Source of the DNA: Chthonomonas sp035294165
GTDB lineage: Bacteria; Armatimonadota; Chthonomonadetes; Chthonomonadales; Chthonomonadaceae
DNA: 5,349 nt
Reading direction: 5' to 3'
NCBI RefSeq assembly: GCF_035294165.1
Contig: NZ_DATGLN010000163.1
Coordinates: 1 to 5,349, forward strand
Both the position numbers and the translations under genes were made by a program. A model generated the notes under the pieces. That model saw only the letters and a list, made by a program, of their open reading frames with translations. It had not been told where the DNA came from and did no database searches. Below, one piece after another: positions 5,261 to 5,349 of the stretch (position 1 is its first letter; every line of letters begins with the position of its first letter).

Positions 5261-5269
5261 ACGCCCTCC

Positions 5270-5349
5270 ATGACATGCGAAGCACGGGTCATTGTCATCA
5301 CCTCCGGCAAAGGCGGTGTTGGCAAAACCACCACCACGGCCAACATAGG
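5270..5349 (+). CDS. minD: Septum site-determining ATPase MinD (N-terminal fragment)
   Basis: Only the first 26 codons plus two bases are in the window; the gene runs off the right edge. The fragment VITSGKGGVGKTTTTANIG contains the deviant Walker A motif KGGVGKTT (codons 14-21), whose first lysine is the signature residue of the MinD/ParA ATPase superfamily. The phrase V-I-T-S-G-K-G-G-V-G-K-T-T at the extreme N-terminus, after only a few residues, is characteristic of MinD rather than of ParA or Mrp, which usually have longer or different leaders. MinD cycles on the inner membrane face and recruits MinC to block FtsZ ring assembly away from mid-cell. It has its own TATAAT promoter and AGGAGA site and follows the strong terminator of the sigma operon, so it is a separate unit. 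Whether minE or minC is adjacent cannot be seen. A different MinD-like ATPase remains possible. Confidence 0.85.
   Translation, partial: MTCEARVIVITSGKGGVGKTTTTANI

Overview
The window is bacterial chromosomal DNA of moderate GC content. Genes are tightly packed and have good Shine-Dalgarno sites (AGAGGAGG, GAGGAGG), TATAAT-type -10 boxes and a textbook intrinsic terminator. Lineage cannot be fixed from this stretch. A kumamolisin-like S53 peptidase, an ECF sigma/zinc-finger anti-sigma pair and a MinD gene in mid-GC DNA would suit a thermophilic or acid-tolerant soil or hot-spring bacterium, for example Armatimonadota of the Chthonomonas type. That is a guess, not a result.

Layout: (1) 2-148, + strand: the last 48 codons of an unrecognised gene. 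(2) 167-1096, + strand: an exported protein with a methionine-rich N-terminal stretch and two tandem FixH/YtkA-like domains, probably co-transcribed with the gene before it and possibly a copper or other metal handling protein. (3) 1097-1384: a convergent intergenic region of 288 bases with no convincing gene. It holds a probable terminator for each flanking gene, and between them a GC-rich set of inverted repeats with a 12-base direct repeat. (4) 1385-3571, - strand: a complete secreted S53 (sedolisin/kumamolisin) peptidase with signal peptide, activation prodomain, catalytic domain with all key residues, and a C-terminal beta-sandwich-like domain. (5) 3572-3763: a divergent control region with an extended -10 promoter for the peptidase and, toward the sigma gene, a possible ECF-type promoter and overlapping hairpins next to the ribosome site. 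(6) 3764-4402 and 4484-5080, + strand: an ECF sigma factor and its membrane-bound zinc-finger anti-sigma factor, closed by a strong terminator. (7) 5081-5269: terminator and promoter region for (8) 5270 onward, + strand: the first 26 codons of minD.

The sigma/anti-sigma pair is a self-contained envelope signalling unit. The secreted peptidase transcribed away from it is a candidate target or partner, but its visible promoter looks housekeeping-type, so a regulatory link is only a hypothesis. MinD (division-site placement) is a separate transcription unit. I see no CRISPR array, tRNA, rRNA, insertion sequence or phage gene. Nothing here is clearly a new system. The more unusual points are the methionine-rich tandem FixH/YtkA-like protein, the structured convergent intergenic region, and the sigma-gene leader.
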